From NCBI RefSeq assembly GCF_019049255.1, contig NZ_JAGMUJ010000084.1, positions 62,001 to 126,000 on the forward strand: DNA of 64,000 nt. Reading direction: 5' to 3'. Source of the stretch: Streptomyces sp. AC558_RSS880 (GTDB lineage: Bacteria > Actinomycetota > Actinomycetes > Streptomycetales > Streptomycetaceae). Positions 1 through 8,197 of this stretch are shown here, piece after piece. The position numbers and the translations under genes are program-made. The notes beneath the pieces were generated by a model. The model was given only the letters and a program-made list of their open reading frames with translations. It was not told where the DNA came from and did not search any database. The stretch's first letter is position 1; the number at the start of each line of letters is the position of its first letter.

Positions 1-117
1 GTGGGTGCTGCAGCGCGGCTTCCGCAATAGGCGCCGACCGCCCACACCCGGGCGCTACCGCCAGGCAGGAAACGGCTCACTGACGTGGCCGCGGAAGCGG
101 GACAGCCAGCCGCCCGT

Positions 118-137
118 CTGGCTGGCTGGCTGGCTGG
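118..137. repeat. CTGG tetranucleotide repeat, five copies
   Basis: Five perfect tandem copies of CTGG. No convincing gene covers it, and the first 290 bases of the window hold nothing else I can support. Probably a chance or slippage microsatellite. Confidence 0.7.
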
Positions 138-290
138 CGACGGTCGGATCGGATGCCATCCCCCACACGTCGCCCGGGCGGCCGGGGAACAAGTAACCCG
201 TCGGCAGAGGCTGCTCTCCGAAGCGAGTTCTCGGCACTGCTCGCCTACGGCCCCGGTCTCCGGCGTGCGCATCGGAAGCCGACGGCGATC

Positions 291-887
291 TCACGCCGCC
301 ACAGGTGTCCTCTCGGCCGCGGAACGGCGTTTCCAGTACGCGACGGTCAGCACGCCCAGCAGCGGCCCCCACAGGGTCAGCGGCGCGTAGCAGAAGTAGA
401 ACCAGGCAGCTTCCCAGCCGCCGGCCTGGCTGGGGAAGTCGGCCGGCAGGTCGCCGCCTCGGATGGTGGTACCCCTGATCTCGGAGGCGATGAACAGAAG
501 GGTGAACAGGAGAGTGAGGCCCGCAACCCCGATGGCGGCCAGGAGAACGGCTGCCCTTCGCGGAACCCGGCGGCCGCGGAGGAACGGGATCCACCGCGGG
601 AACACCTCACCCCAGCGGGCGATCAGACCGATCGCGGTGAACGCCAAGATTTCGGACAGAACCGACAGGGAGACGACGTACGCCCGTTCGCCGAGTCCGC
701 GACCGTCGCCGAACGCGGCCGGAAGCCGCCAGATACCGGAAGGAAGGACGGTCAACGGAACGGCGTAGGCCACCAGTCGCATCCGTCGTGACACTCCGGC
801 AACGGGCTCGTGGGCCGCCCGCCATGCGACGCGTAATCGTCCGGGGCGGACGGGAGCGGGGTCTTTGGCGTGCAGGGGCTGCCGCAT
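291..887 (-). CDS. Small integral membrane protein of unknown function
   Basis: 198 aa, ATG start. After a basic N-terminal stretch there are about four hydrophobic segments: around residues 37-52, 68-90, 112-134 and 160-185. The last contains a Trp/Tyr/Phe-rich stretch (AAWFYFCYAPLTLWG). Basic loops between segments fit a polytopic inner-membrane protein. An internal ATG at MRLVAYAV (about residue 36) is a possible alternative start that would remove the charged extension. I recognise no family motif and no operon partner, so the function is unknown. Codon use is normal for the genus, which supports it being a real gene. Confidence 0.6.
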   Translation of the reverse strand: MRQPLHAKDPAPVRPGRLRVAWRAAHEPVAGVSRRMRLVAYAVPLTVLPSGIWRLPAAFGDGRGLGERAYVVSLSVLSEILAFTAIGLIARWGEVFPRWIPFLRGRRVPRRAAVLLAAIGVAGLTLLFTLLFIASEIRGTTIRGGDLPADFPSQAGGWEAAWFYFCYAPLTLWGPLLGVLTVAYWKRRSAAERTPVAA

Positions 888-1059
888 GGGCGGTCCTCGG
901 CTTCGGTGAACCGCTGTTCGGTCCTTTCAGTAATGAAGATCCCAGTCACGGGGGCCCCGAGCATCGCTCTGAGAGCTGACTCGGCTCCGTCTGACGGCCG
1001 ACGAAGTGGTACGACCGGCGGATGACCGCAGTGCCCGTCTGTCGCATGGCCAGCACCTT

Positions 1060-1200
1060 TCACCAGGAGCATCCCGGCGCTACCCCGGCAAGAGAGCCAG
1101 TGCTTCCCAAACTCATCGACACCCCAGGAAACGTACTCAACGACCTCGTGCGGGACGTCGAGCACGGCTCGATACGGAACCGACAGGACTTCCGTGTCGA
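1060..1200 (-). pseudogene. Degraded transposase N-terminus (IS5-like)
   Basis: On the minus strand, 1189-1124 reads VLSVPYRAVLDVPHEVVEYV followed by SW. This resembles the conserved start of a Streptomyces IS5-type transposase (YRAVLDVPRELV). After it the reading frame loses the expected HRR...GTR...L..RQA region; only a scrap (LSC) is left. No DDE domain or terminal inverted repeats are visible, so this looks like a relic. The family assignment is from memory of the motif. Confidence 0.35.
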
Positions 1201-1479
1201 GACGTCGGCGAGTGAGATCACCAGCCGCAACGACCAGGGGCCCTGCCGTGTCACGGGCCCCGACCGCCGGGAGTGTCCGGCCAACGGCGGATCTGCTGAT
1301 CGAGAAGAGACCCCAGAGGACCGAGACCGCTGTCGGGGCCGAGGCGGTGGAGGAGCCGACCGACGGGCCGGTGTCGGACGAGCAGTCGGTCGGGCACTGT
1401 CACGTTGACTGACCGGGTGGGACGATCTTCGGGTTGATCATGGTGGAGGGGGATCGTCTGTGGGGAGTACGTCGCCGTC

Positions 1480-2054
1480 GTGATGGGCCCGGGAGTGGCC
1501 CCGGGGACGGTCAACGCGCTGGCCGCCGAACCGGTCCTGCTGCCCCTGCCGGCCACCCTGAGCAACCCCGAACAGCGCGCCGCCCTGCTGCGGCTGTACG
1601 CCGCCGAGCCCAAGGCCACCCTCGACCCCCGGGCGCGCCGCGAACTGCCGCTGGTTCTCCACGCCGCCGACCCCGCTCAGGCGCTGCGCACGCTGCTGCG
1701 TGACGGACTGGGCGTGGTGGCACAGCAGTTCGCCGAGCGGCACCTGCCGGGCAGTGCCGAGGCGGTGACGGTGTGGGGCCCGCGCCGACTGCCGCTCGCG
1801 GGCGGCTCAGGCCCACGCGTACTGCGGCTGCTCGTGGAGCAGCGCGAGAAGCACGGGGCTCGCTCCGGAGCCCTCACGCCGTGGCTGCCGGCGGCGGGGG
1901 CGGCGGGCTGGCGCGGAGCGAACGGTTCGGCTCCGACGCGCTGGACCTCGTCCTCACCACTGAGGCCGCGCCGGTCGAGGCCCGCATGCTGTTCGGCGGC
2001 GAGCAGTCGGAACGGGTCCTGCTCGGACCGTGGGGCAGCACGCCCGTCGGCTGA
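1480..2054 (+). pseudogene. Possible frameshifted gene of unknown function
   Basis: The reading frame from 1480 has protein-like composition for about 130 residues (GTVNALAAEPVLLPLPATL, then RVLRLLVEQREKHGAR). It then becomes Ser/Arg/Pro-rich, as a wrong frame does. From about 1870 another forward frame becomes protein-like (RFGSDALDLVLTTEAAPVEA, ending LLGPWGSTPVG) and stops at 2054. The simplest reading is one gene of about 190 codons broken by a frameshift near 1860-1880. I do not recognise the family. The region 888-1479 upstream contains only the transposase relic. Confidence 0.35.
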
Positions 2055-2352
2055 CGCTCGCGCTGGGCTCCACCACCGCGTCACCCACCACCCTCGTTCA
2101 GGCCGTCTTCACCCTGCGTCTGGCCTGTTCAAACCGAGGCTGGAAAACGCTCAGTGCGACATCACGAGTTCTGCTCCGGTAAGCGTAACCCCTGACGATT
2201 CATGAGGAGTGAGATGCGGCACCGTACCACCAGCGATAGCATGGGCATAACAGCCGCGCGAGCCCGGTGACCGGTGGCCGAATTCCCGTATCCTTCCTTC
2301 GTTTTCCTTCGCTCTCTGGGCCTGAAGACCGCGGGAGAGGAGATGGACCACG

Positions 2353-4107
2353 ATGAGCCAGACAGACACCCTCATCGCCATCGAGAAGACCGAAGTAGGA
2401 TACCGTGAAGGTTTCTCGAACGGCCACTACAACAACCATCAGAAATTTTCCCCCGCCGTTCCCGGACTGGAGTGGTCACAGAACCAGGCATGGTGTCAGA
2501 CCTTTCAGTCCTGGGCATTCCAGCAGGCCGGCGTAAAGATCCTGGCACCTGTAACCGCCTCTTGCTCGACGGCCGTCAACTGGTACAAGAGCCGCGGCAG
2601 GTTCTCGTACTATCCCGCGATCGGAGCGATGGTCTTCTTCGGCCACTCGGGGGGCCAACACGTCGGACTCGTCCACAAATACGACGCGGATTATGCGTAC
2701 ACCATCGAGGGGAACACCAACGCCAACGGTTCATCCGAAGGCAACGGGGTCTACCTGAAAAAGCGTGCCCGCCGGGACAGTTATCTCTACGGATACGGGC
2801 TGCCGAAATTCGCGGAAGGAATTGTCACGGCCGATCCGGGTTTGAAGAACAAACCCGGATATACCTATATGGCCGTTGCCTCGTCCCTCGAGTCCGACGC
2901 CCTGCCCGTGGCAGAGGTCGAGGAGGCGCTGCCGTGGGTGTCCTCGATCCAGCTCACCTGGGCGGCCGCTCACCCTACGGCCGAGGAGCAGGCCGCGGGA
3001 AACGGCGACGGCACCACGGCGGACGATGTCGCTCTCCTCCAGGACGCGTTGGAAAAGGTCATGGGCGTCGCCCCGGGTGACCCGCACTCCGTGTTCGAGG
3101 TGGAGACGCAGGAGCTCTTCGAGCGATTCCGCACGGAGAAGCTGGGCCGCTCCGGGGCGGACGGCCACGGCGTTCCCGGCGTGCAGGAGCTGGTCGAACT
3201 GGGCAGGCGGTCAGAGCTGTTCAACGTCAGGGCGGGTTCGTCCCCGGCGGCGGAGCAGCCCTGGGTCAGCCTGAACCAGGTGGTCTGGGCCTCGACGCAC
3301 AGTGCCCGGGAGGAGCAGGCGCAGCCGGGCGGGGACGCCGGCCCGAAGGCCGATGTGGCTCTGGTGCAGGACGGGCTGAAAAGGGTCATGCACACGGACG
3401 TGGCCGATGAACGCGGGATCTTCGAGACCGCCACTCAGGACCTCTACGACGAGTTTCGCCGTACGATGCTGCACTTCTCCGGCAGTGACGCCGTCGGGAC
3501 ACCCGGCATGCAGTCGCTGACGGAACTCGGGCAGCGCGCCGGGCTGTTCCGGGTACGTACCGGTTTCCCGGTGGGCGGGACGACGGATGGCACCGGCATC
3601 GATGCCATGGGGCAGATCGACCCGAAGCAGGTGACGTTCCATCGGTACACGCCCGAGGGCACGCTGGAGGACTGGATCGCCCAGGCGAGTACGGCGGCCG
3701 GGGTCCAGGCGAGCAGCCACTGGGTGAAAGGCTTCAAGACAGCCGTCGTACGCGAATCGTCCGGCAACCCCAACGCCTGCAACCTGTGGGACTCCAACGC
3801 CAAAACACCTCCCGGCTTCAGCAAAGTCAAGGACTTCGGGGACGGTCATCTGGGCGACGGGCGGATCGTGAGGCTGAACGGCTCACTCACACATTTCCAG
3901 TGCTCCCGGGGCATCGTGCAGTGCATCCCGCAAACATTCGCCCAGCGCCACGCTCCCGGTACCTCGGTGAACATCTACGACCCCGTGGCATGCATCGCCG
4001 CCGCGATGCGGTACGTCCGCAGCCGGTACGGCGTTGCCATCGACGGTTCCGATCTCGCCAGGAAGGTCCAGCAGTTCGACCCCAACCGGCCTCCCCGCGG
4101 GTACTGA
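2353..4107 (+). CDS. Peptidoglycan hydrolase: CHAP - two binding repeats - lytic transglycosylase-like domain
   Basis: 584 aa with a GGAGAGGAG ribosome site before the ATG. Residues about 1-155 form a CHAP amidase/endopeptidase with the catalytic Cys in NQAWCQTFQSW, the His in GGQHVGLVH and an Asn in IEGNTN. Two homologous repeats of about 100 residues follow (about 193-295 and 302-400). Each opens PWVS and ends in a GxPGxQ(E/S)L helix like Streptomyces peptidoglycan-binding modules. Residues about 425-584 resemble the SLT-type transglycosylase domain of phage tape-measure proteins, with the probable catalytic Glu in VVRESSGNPNA and SRGIVQCIPQTFA. There is no signal peptide or membrane segment, so release would need lysis, a holin or another export route. 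Phage-derived lysin is the likeliest origin; no other phage genes are nearby. Confidence 0.8.
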   Translation: MSQTDTLIAIEKTEVGYREGFSNGHYNNHQKFSPAVPGLEWSQNQAWCQTFQSWAFQQAGVKILAPVTASCSTAVNWYKSRGRFSYYPAIGAMVFFGHSGGQHVGLVHKYDADYAYTIEGNTNANGSSEGNGVYLKKRARRDSYLYGYGLPKFAEGIVTADPGLKNKPGYTYMAVASSLESDALPVAEVEEALPWVSSIQLTWAAAHPTAEEQAAGNGDGTTADDVALLQDALEKVMGVAPGDPHSVFEVETQELFERFRTEKLGRSGADGHGVPGVQELVELGRRSELFNVRAGSSPAAEQPWVSLNQVVWASTHSAREEQAQPGGDAGPKADVALVQDGLKRVMHTDVADERGIFETATQDLYDEFRRTMLHFSGSDAVGTPGMQSLTELGQRAGLFRVRTGFPVGGTTDGTGIDAMGQIDPKQVTFHRYTPEGTLEDWIAQASTAAGVQASSHWVKGFKTAVVRESSGNPNACNLWDSNAKTPPGFSKVKDFGDGHLGDGRIVRLNGSLTHFQCSRGIVQCIPQTFAQRHAPGTSVNIYDPVACIAAAMRYVRSRYGVAIDGSDLARKVQQFDPNRPPRGY

Positions 4108-4263
4108 CGGCGAGGCCGGACAGGTACGACGAGCGGCGCCTGACTCCGGTCGGGAGGAAGGGGCAGGCGCCACCGAAGAGGCCCGGGGTGCCCGACTGCG
4201 CGACGAGCTCCTCGCCCTCTCCCCGCCGCCGAAGTCGAGGGTGCGCAGGCTCGGGTGAAGTGG

Positions 4264-4309
4264 CCGCGCGACGACGCGCCGCCGCATGCGGCGGCGCGTC
4301 GTCGCGCGG
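4264..4309. terminator. 46-bp perfect palindrome between convergent genes
   Basis: A perfect palindrome with 23-base arms and no spacer, centred on GCATGC at 4286/4287. It lies between the converging hydrolase gene (ends 4107) and antP (ends 4414), so the transcript from either strand would form a very stable hairpin. It fits a bidirectional terminator marking the left edge of the antimycin cluster. There is no T-tract, as is common in Streptomyces. Confidence 0.75.
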
Positions 4310-4413
4310 GAGAGCGGCCGTCACCAGGGACGCCGGGCTCGGTCGCGCGTCCAGGACGAGGGGTCCGTCCCACAGGACCGCCGCGCCCGGTGGGCAGGCC
4401 GGCCGCGGGGCCC

Positions 4414-5673
4414 TCAGGTCACCGGTCCCGTGGCCGGTGGCGCGGGGTCGTAGGCGGCGTCCCGGGTGAGGTCCCGCAGGCGGAGGGCGGCGGTGAGCAG
4501 GTCCCGGTGGCTGGTGTAGAGGGCGTTGACGCCGAAGCGCAGCAGGTCGGGCGCGCGCATGTCGGCGATGACGCCGTTCTCGGCGAGGGCGGCGACCAGC
4601 CCGCGGGCGTGGGGGTGGCGGAGGGTGACCTGGCTGCCGCGGCGGGCGGGGTCGGCCGGGGTGACGGAGGCGAAGCCCAGGGGGGTCAGGAGTTCGTCCG
4701 CGCAGCGCAGGAAGAAGCCCGTCAGGGAGAGGCTCTTGGCGCGGACCCGGGTCAGGTCGACGCCGTCGAAGGCGGTGAGGGCCGCCTCGAGGGCGAGCAG
4801 GGACAGGATCGGCGGGGTACCGATGCGGGCGCGGGCGATGCCGGGGGCGGGCGTGTACTCCCGGGCCAGGCCGAACGGGTCGGCGTGGCCGGTCCAGCCC
4901 GGCAACGGCGTTTCCAGGTCGGCGTGGTGGCGGTGCGCCACGTACAGGAAGGCGGGGGCGCCGGGGCCGCCGGAGAGGAACTTGTAGCCGCAGCCGACGG
5001 CCAGGTCGACGCCGAGGGCGTCGACGTCGAGGGGCAGGGCGCCGGCCGCGTGGCACAGGTCCCACAGCGCGAGGGCGCCGGCGTCGTGGGCGGCCCGGGT
5101 CAGCGCCCGCATGTCGTACAGCTCGCCGGTGCGGAAGTCGACGGGCGCGTAGCTGACGACGGCGACCCGGTGGCCCTCGGCGGCGAGGAAGCGCGGGAGG
5201 TCCTCCGGCGGCACCCGACGTACCTCCAGGCCCCGGCGGCGGGCGACCGCGTCCGCCAGATAGCGGTCGGTGGGGAAGTGCCCGGGGTCGGTGACCAGCA
5301 GCGGGCGGTCCGGACGGAGCGCGGCCGCGGCGTCGAGCGCGGTGAACACCTGCACGCTGGTGGAGTCGCCCGCGACCGTCTGCCCCGGCGCGGCCCCGAT
5401 GAGCGTGCCGATGGCGTCCCCCACCCGCAGGGGCGCCTCCCACCAGCCGCCCGCGTTCCAGGAGCCGATGAGTCCGGTGGCCCACTGGCGCCGCACGACG
5501 TCGTCGAGGGCCGCCGGCACGGCGGCGGGCAGCGGGCCCAGGGAGTTGCCGTCGAGGTGGACGACGTCCGGCGGGAGCAGGAAGCGCGCGCGGAGGGGGG
5601 CCAGGGGGTCGTCGGCGTCGAGCCGTGCGGCCCGCTCGCGCAGGTCGGCCGGTGCGGAGAGTGCGGTGGTCAT
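4414..5673 (-). CDS. antP: Kynureninase, antimycin pathway (AntP)
   Basis: 419-aa PLP enzyme of the aminotransferase fold that hydrolyses kynurenine to anthranilate and alanine. HLDGNSLGPLP near the N-terminus, WDLCHAAGALPL (about 204) and the PLP-lysine motif GCGYKFLSGGPGAPAF (Lys231) are typical of kynureninases, and the length matches. Its ATG overlaps the TGA of antO (ATGA), so it is translationally coupled as the last gene of the antH-P operon. With AntN it provides the anthranilate precursor of 3-formamidosalicylate. Only long-form antimycin clusters carry their own kynureninase. NAD-type kynurenine catabolism is unlikely because no downstream genes of that route are present. Confidence 0.93.
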   Translation of the reverse strand: MTTALSAPADLRERAARLDADDPLAPLRARFLLPPDVVHLDGNSLGPLPAAVPAALDDVVRRQWATGLIGSWNAGGWWEAPLRVGDAIGTLIGAAPGQTVAGDSTSVQVFTALDAAAALRPDRPLLVTDPGHFPTDRYLADAVARRRGLEVRRVPPEDLPRFLAAEGHRVAVVSYAPVDFRTGELYDMRALTRAAHDAGALALWDLCHAAGALPLDVDALGVDLAVGCGYKFLSGGPGAPAFLYVAHRHHADLETPLPGWTGHADPFGLAREYTPAPGIARARIGTPPILSLLALEAALTAFDGVDLTRVRAKSLSLTGFFLRCADELLTPLGFASVTPADPARRGSQVTLRHPHARGLVAALAENGVIADMRAPDLLRFGVNALYTSHRDLLTAALRLRDLTRDAAYDPAPPATGPVT

Positions 5674-6518
5674 CGGCGTGCGGCCTCCTCGTCCGCGCGG
5701 CCGGGGTCGGCCGGGGTGAAGGCGGCCGTCATCTCCCGGAGGGTGTCGGCGACCGCGCGGGCACCGGGTGCTCCCGGTTCGATGAGGGTGTAGTGGCCGG
5801 TGCCGGGCAGGACGACCGTCCTGAGGTCCCGGTGCACGGCCGCGTAGTCGCTGAACTGGGTGAGCGGGACCTCCTCGTCGGCGGCGCCGTGCAGCAGCAC
5901 GGTGGGAACGCCGGTGGTGCCGGCGTCCCGCAGCAGGGTGAGGGGGTCGGTCTCGGGCAGCCGCTCCGCGAAGTGCTGCTCACCGCCGAGGAGTTGCAGA
6001 GCGGCGTCGTTACTGAGGCCGTCGCGGCGGGTGGCGGTGAGGTCGGTGATCGGCGCGAGGGCGAGCACGCTCGTCGGCAGGGTGCGCGTGTGCCAGCGCG
6101 AGCCGGGCGGCAGCAGCCCCCGGGCGGCGCACCACAGTGCCAGGTGGCCGCCGGAGCAGTGGCCCGCGAGGACGTAGGGCCGTCCCTGGGGCAGGGTGTC
6201 CACGATGCGGGCGACGTCGTCGAAGGTCTCGGGGTAGCCGCCCGCGCCGCCGGACCGGCGGAAGCCGGGGAGCAGGACGTCGAAGCCCTGCTGGGAGAGG
6301 TAGGCCGCGAACGGGGTGAGGTGCATCCGGTCGTAGCGCCAGTAGCCGCCGTGCAGCAGGACGACCAGCGGGGCGCCGGGGTCGTCGGACGGCCAGGCGT
6401 CGTAGGACTGGTGGGGATGGTCGCCGTAGCGGCCGTGCGCCGGTGCCAGCACCGGCTTCAGGCTCAGGACCCGCCGCTCCTCCTCGGCGGCGAAGGCGGA
6501 GATCACCCTAGACGTCAC
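5670..6518 (-). CDS. antO: Alpha/beta hydrolase, kynurenine-formamidase-like (AntO)
   Basis: 282 aa from the GTG at 6518, which overlaps the end of antN; a second GTG at 6506 is equally possible. The oxyanion motif HGGYWR, the probable acid in HGAADEEVP and the His in GTGHYTLI match the arylformamidase-like hydrolases. The nucleophile elbow reads GHCSGGHLA: the codon for the central residue (6158-6156) is TGC, so a Cys (residue 121) stands where family members have Ser. By homology it could deformylate N-formylkynurenine. From what is known of antimycin clusters, AntO has instead been proposed to act in N-formylation of aminosalicylate, and a Cys nucleophile would suit acyl transfer. Stop/start overlaps tie it to antN and antP. 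Confidence 0.85.
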   Translation of the reverse strand: MTSRVISAFAAEEERRVLSLKPVLAPAHGRYGDHPHQSYDAWPSDDPGAPLVVLLHGGYWRYDRMHLTPFAAYLSQQGFDVLLPGFRRSGGAGGYPETFDDVARIVDTLPQGRPYVLAGHCSGGHLALWCAARGLLPPGSRWHTRTLPTSVLALAPITDLTATRRDGLSNDAALQLLGGEQHFAERLPETDPLTLLRDAGTTGVPTVLLHGAADEEVPLTQFSDYAAVHRDLRTVVLPGTGHYTLIEPGAPGARAVADTLREMTAAFTPADPGRADEEAARR

Positions 6519-7356
6519 CGCGCACCTCCCACAGTTCGGGGAAGACCGGGCGGGCCGCCCGCTGCTCCAGCCAGGCGAGTCCGGCGGAGCCGGCGCTGCC
6601 CGGCTTGACGCCCATGGCACGGCGGACCACCAGGAGGTGGTCGAACCGCCAGCGGGTGACGAGTTCGGCGATGTCGGTGAGCAGTTCGCCCAATGCCAGG
6701 TGGGGGTGGTGCTGTGGTCCGGCGTAGACGTGCCGCCAGGCCTCCACGACCCCGGGGTCGCCGGTGTAGGGGCTGGTCACGTCCCGCTCGCGGACGTGGC
6801 GCGGGACGGGCAGGCCCTGGCGGTGGAGGTGGGCCAGCACCTCGTCGTACAGGGACGGTTCGCGGTAGGTCTCGGCGAGCGCCTCGTGGACGGCCGGATC
6901 GCCGCGGTGGGCGCGCAGCAGCCCGGCGGACTTGTCACCGAGGAGGAACTCCATGTGGCGGTACATCGCCGACTGGAAACCCGACGCCCGGCCGAACGCG
7001 GCCCGGAAACCGTTGAACCGGGCGGGGGTCAGCGCGGCGATGGGCGCCCAGGCGCCGCCCAGGGCGGTCAGCGCGCGGCGGCTGCGCTCCAGCGCGTCCA
7101 TGGCCGCGGGCAGGTCGTCCTTGGCGAAGGCCACCCGGGCCGTGCGCCACTCGTGCACGATCAGGGTGAACCACAGCTCCATCACCTGGGTGGTGACGAG
7201 GAACCCCATCTCGTCCGGGGCCTCGGTGAGCGGGTGCTGCAGCGAGTTGAGCACGGACGCGTGCACATACGTGTCGTAGGGGCTGGCGCCCGCGAAGGGC
7301 CGGGTCAGGGCGTCGTCCGTCGCCGGCTCGTCGAGGGCGGACGTGCGGTCGTTCAT
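6508..7356 (-). CDS. antN: Tryptophan 2,3-dioxygenase (AntN)
   Basis: 282 aa from the ATG at 7356, preceded by GGAG; upstream in-frame codons look untranslated. This heme enzyme opens the indole ring of tryptophan to N-formylkynurenine, the first committed step toward the anthranilate starter. Family signatures include ELWFTLIVHEW (about 60-70), a FRAAFGRASGFQS stretch where the family has FRxxLxxxSGFQS, and a C-terminal HLALGELL...RWRFDHLLVV segment that should hold the proximal heme His, followed by GSAGSAGL. It lies 25 bp downstream of antM and overlaps antO. A cluster-local copy avoids relying on primary catabolism. Confidence 0.93.
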   Translation of the reverse strand: MNDRTSALDEPATDDALTRPFAGASPYDTYVHASVLNSLQHPLTEAPDEMGFLVTTQVMELWFTLIVHEWRTARVAFAKDDLPAAMDALERSRRALTALGGAWAPIAALTPARFNGFRAAFGRASGFQSAMYRHMEFLLGDKSAGLLRAHRGDPAVHEALAETYREPSLYDEVLAHLHRQGLPVPRHVRERDVTSPYTGDPGVVEAWRHVYAGPQHHPHLALGELLTDIAELVTRWRFDHLLVVRRAMGVKPGSAGSAGLAWLEQRAARPVFPELWEVRGDV

Positions 7357-7381
7357 CGCATCTCCTGGGGGTGCGTACGGG

Positions 7382-8158
7382 TCACACACCGAGGTGGGCG
7401 CCGCCGGAGGCGTCGATCCACTGGCCGGTCACCCAGCGGGCGTCGTCGCTCGCGACGAAGGAGACGACGTCGGCGATGTCCGCCGGGTCGCCGAGCCGGC
7501 CGAAGGCGGAGGCCTCGGAGTAGCGGCGGCGGATCTCCGGGACGGCGAGGGTGGGGTTGATCTCCGTCTCGGTGTAGCCGGGTGCGACGGCGTTGACGGT
7601 GATGCCCCGGGGGCCCAGTTCCTGGGCCAGGGAGAGGGTGAGGTAGTCGAGGGCGGCCTTGGTCATGGTGTACGAGACGATCGCCGGGAAGGCGACGCGG
7701 GTCGCGACGGAGGAGATGTTGACGATCCTGCCGCCGTCGCGCAGGCGGTCCAGGCCGCGCTGGATGATGAAGAACGGTGCCTTGGTGTTGATCGCGAAGA
7801 CGCGGTCGTAGTCGGCCTCGGTGACCTGGGCGAGGGGGCGGGGGACGGTGATGCCCGCGTTGTTGACGAGGACGTCCAGGCCCGCCGGGACGTCCTGCTC
7901 GGCCAGGGCCGCGTCGAAGGCGGACCAGAGGGTGTCGGCGTCGCCGGGGACGCCGAGTTCGGCGTGTACGGGGAAGGCGCGGCCGCCGTCGGCCTCGATC
8001 TCCTTGACGGTGCGTTCGGCGGCGGTGAGGTCGTGGCCGTAGTGGACCGCCACCAGGGCGCCCTCGCGGGCGAGGCGGCGGCTGATGGCTCTGCCGATGC
8101 CCCGGCTGCCTCCGGTGACCAGGGCGGTCTTTCCCGCGTGGCGGGCGGTGGCGGTCAT
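7382..8158 (-). CDS. antM: Short-chain ketoreductase (AntM)
   Basis: 258-aa classical SDR. The NAD(P) motif TGGSRGIGRAIS is at about residues 15-26, NNAG at about 98, catalytic Ser in NISSVA and the YxxxK pair in VSYTMTKAALDYL. In antimycin assembly AntM is the stand-alone ketoreductase that reduces the beta-keto group made by AntD before ring closure and O-acylation. The start has a GAAGGAG site upstream. It follows antL after a 39-bp gap, the widest in this operon. Family membership is certain from sequence; the specific role rests on cluster synteny. Confidence 0.9.
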   Translation of the reverse strand: MTATARHAGKTALVTGGSRGIGRAISRRLAREGALVAVHYGHDLTAAERTVKEIEADGGRAFPVHAELGVPGDADTLWSAFDAALAEQDVPAGLDVLVNNAGITVPRPLAQVTEADYDRVFAINTKAPFFIIQRGLDRLRDGGRIVNISSVATRVAFPAIVSYTMTKAALDYLTLSLAQELGPRGITVNAVAPGYTETEINPTLAVPEIRRRYSEASAFGRLGDPADIADVVSFVASDDARWVTGQWIDASGGAHLGV

Positions 8159-8197
8159 CGTGGGTCTCCTTCGCTGAGGGGTGGCGTGGCGTGCGGA

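Noticed and set aside
118..137. CTGG repeats as a CRISPR-like or attachment element
   Set aside because: Simple tetranucleotide run without spacers, symmetry or a neighbouring integrase.
752..1165. Minus-strand open frame of 137 codons as a real gene
   Set aside because: Only its first 20 or so residues are protein-like, and these continue upstream of its nominal start; it overlaps the end of the membrane-protein gene. Treated as a transposase relic.
4414..7356. Kynurenine catabolism or NAD synthesis genes
   Set aside because: They are coupled to the antH-M operon and no kynurenine 3-monooxygenase or 3-hydroxyanthranilate dioxygenase is present.
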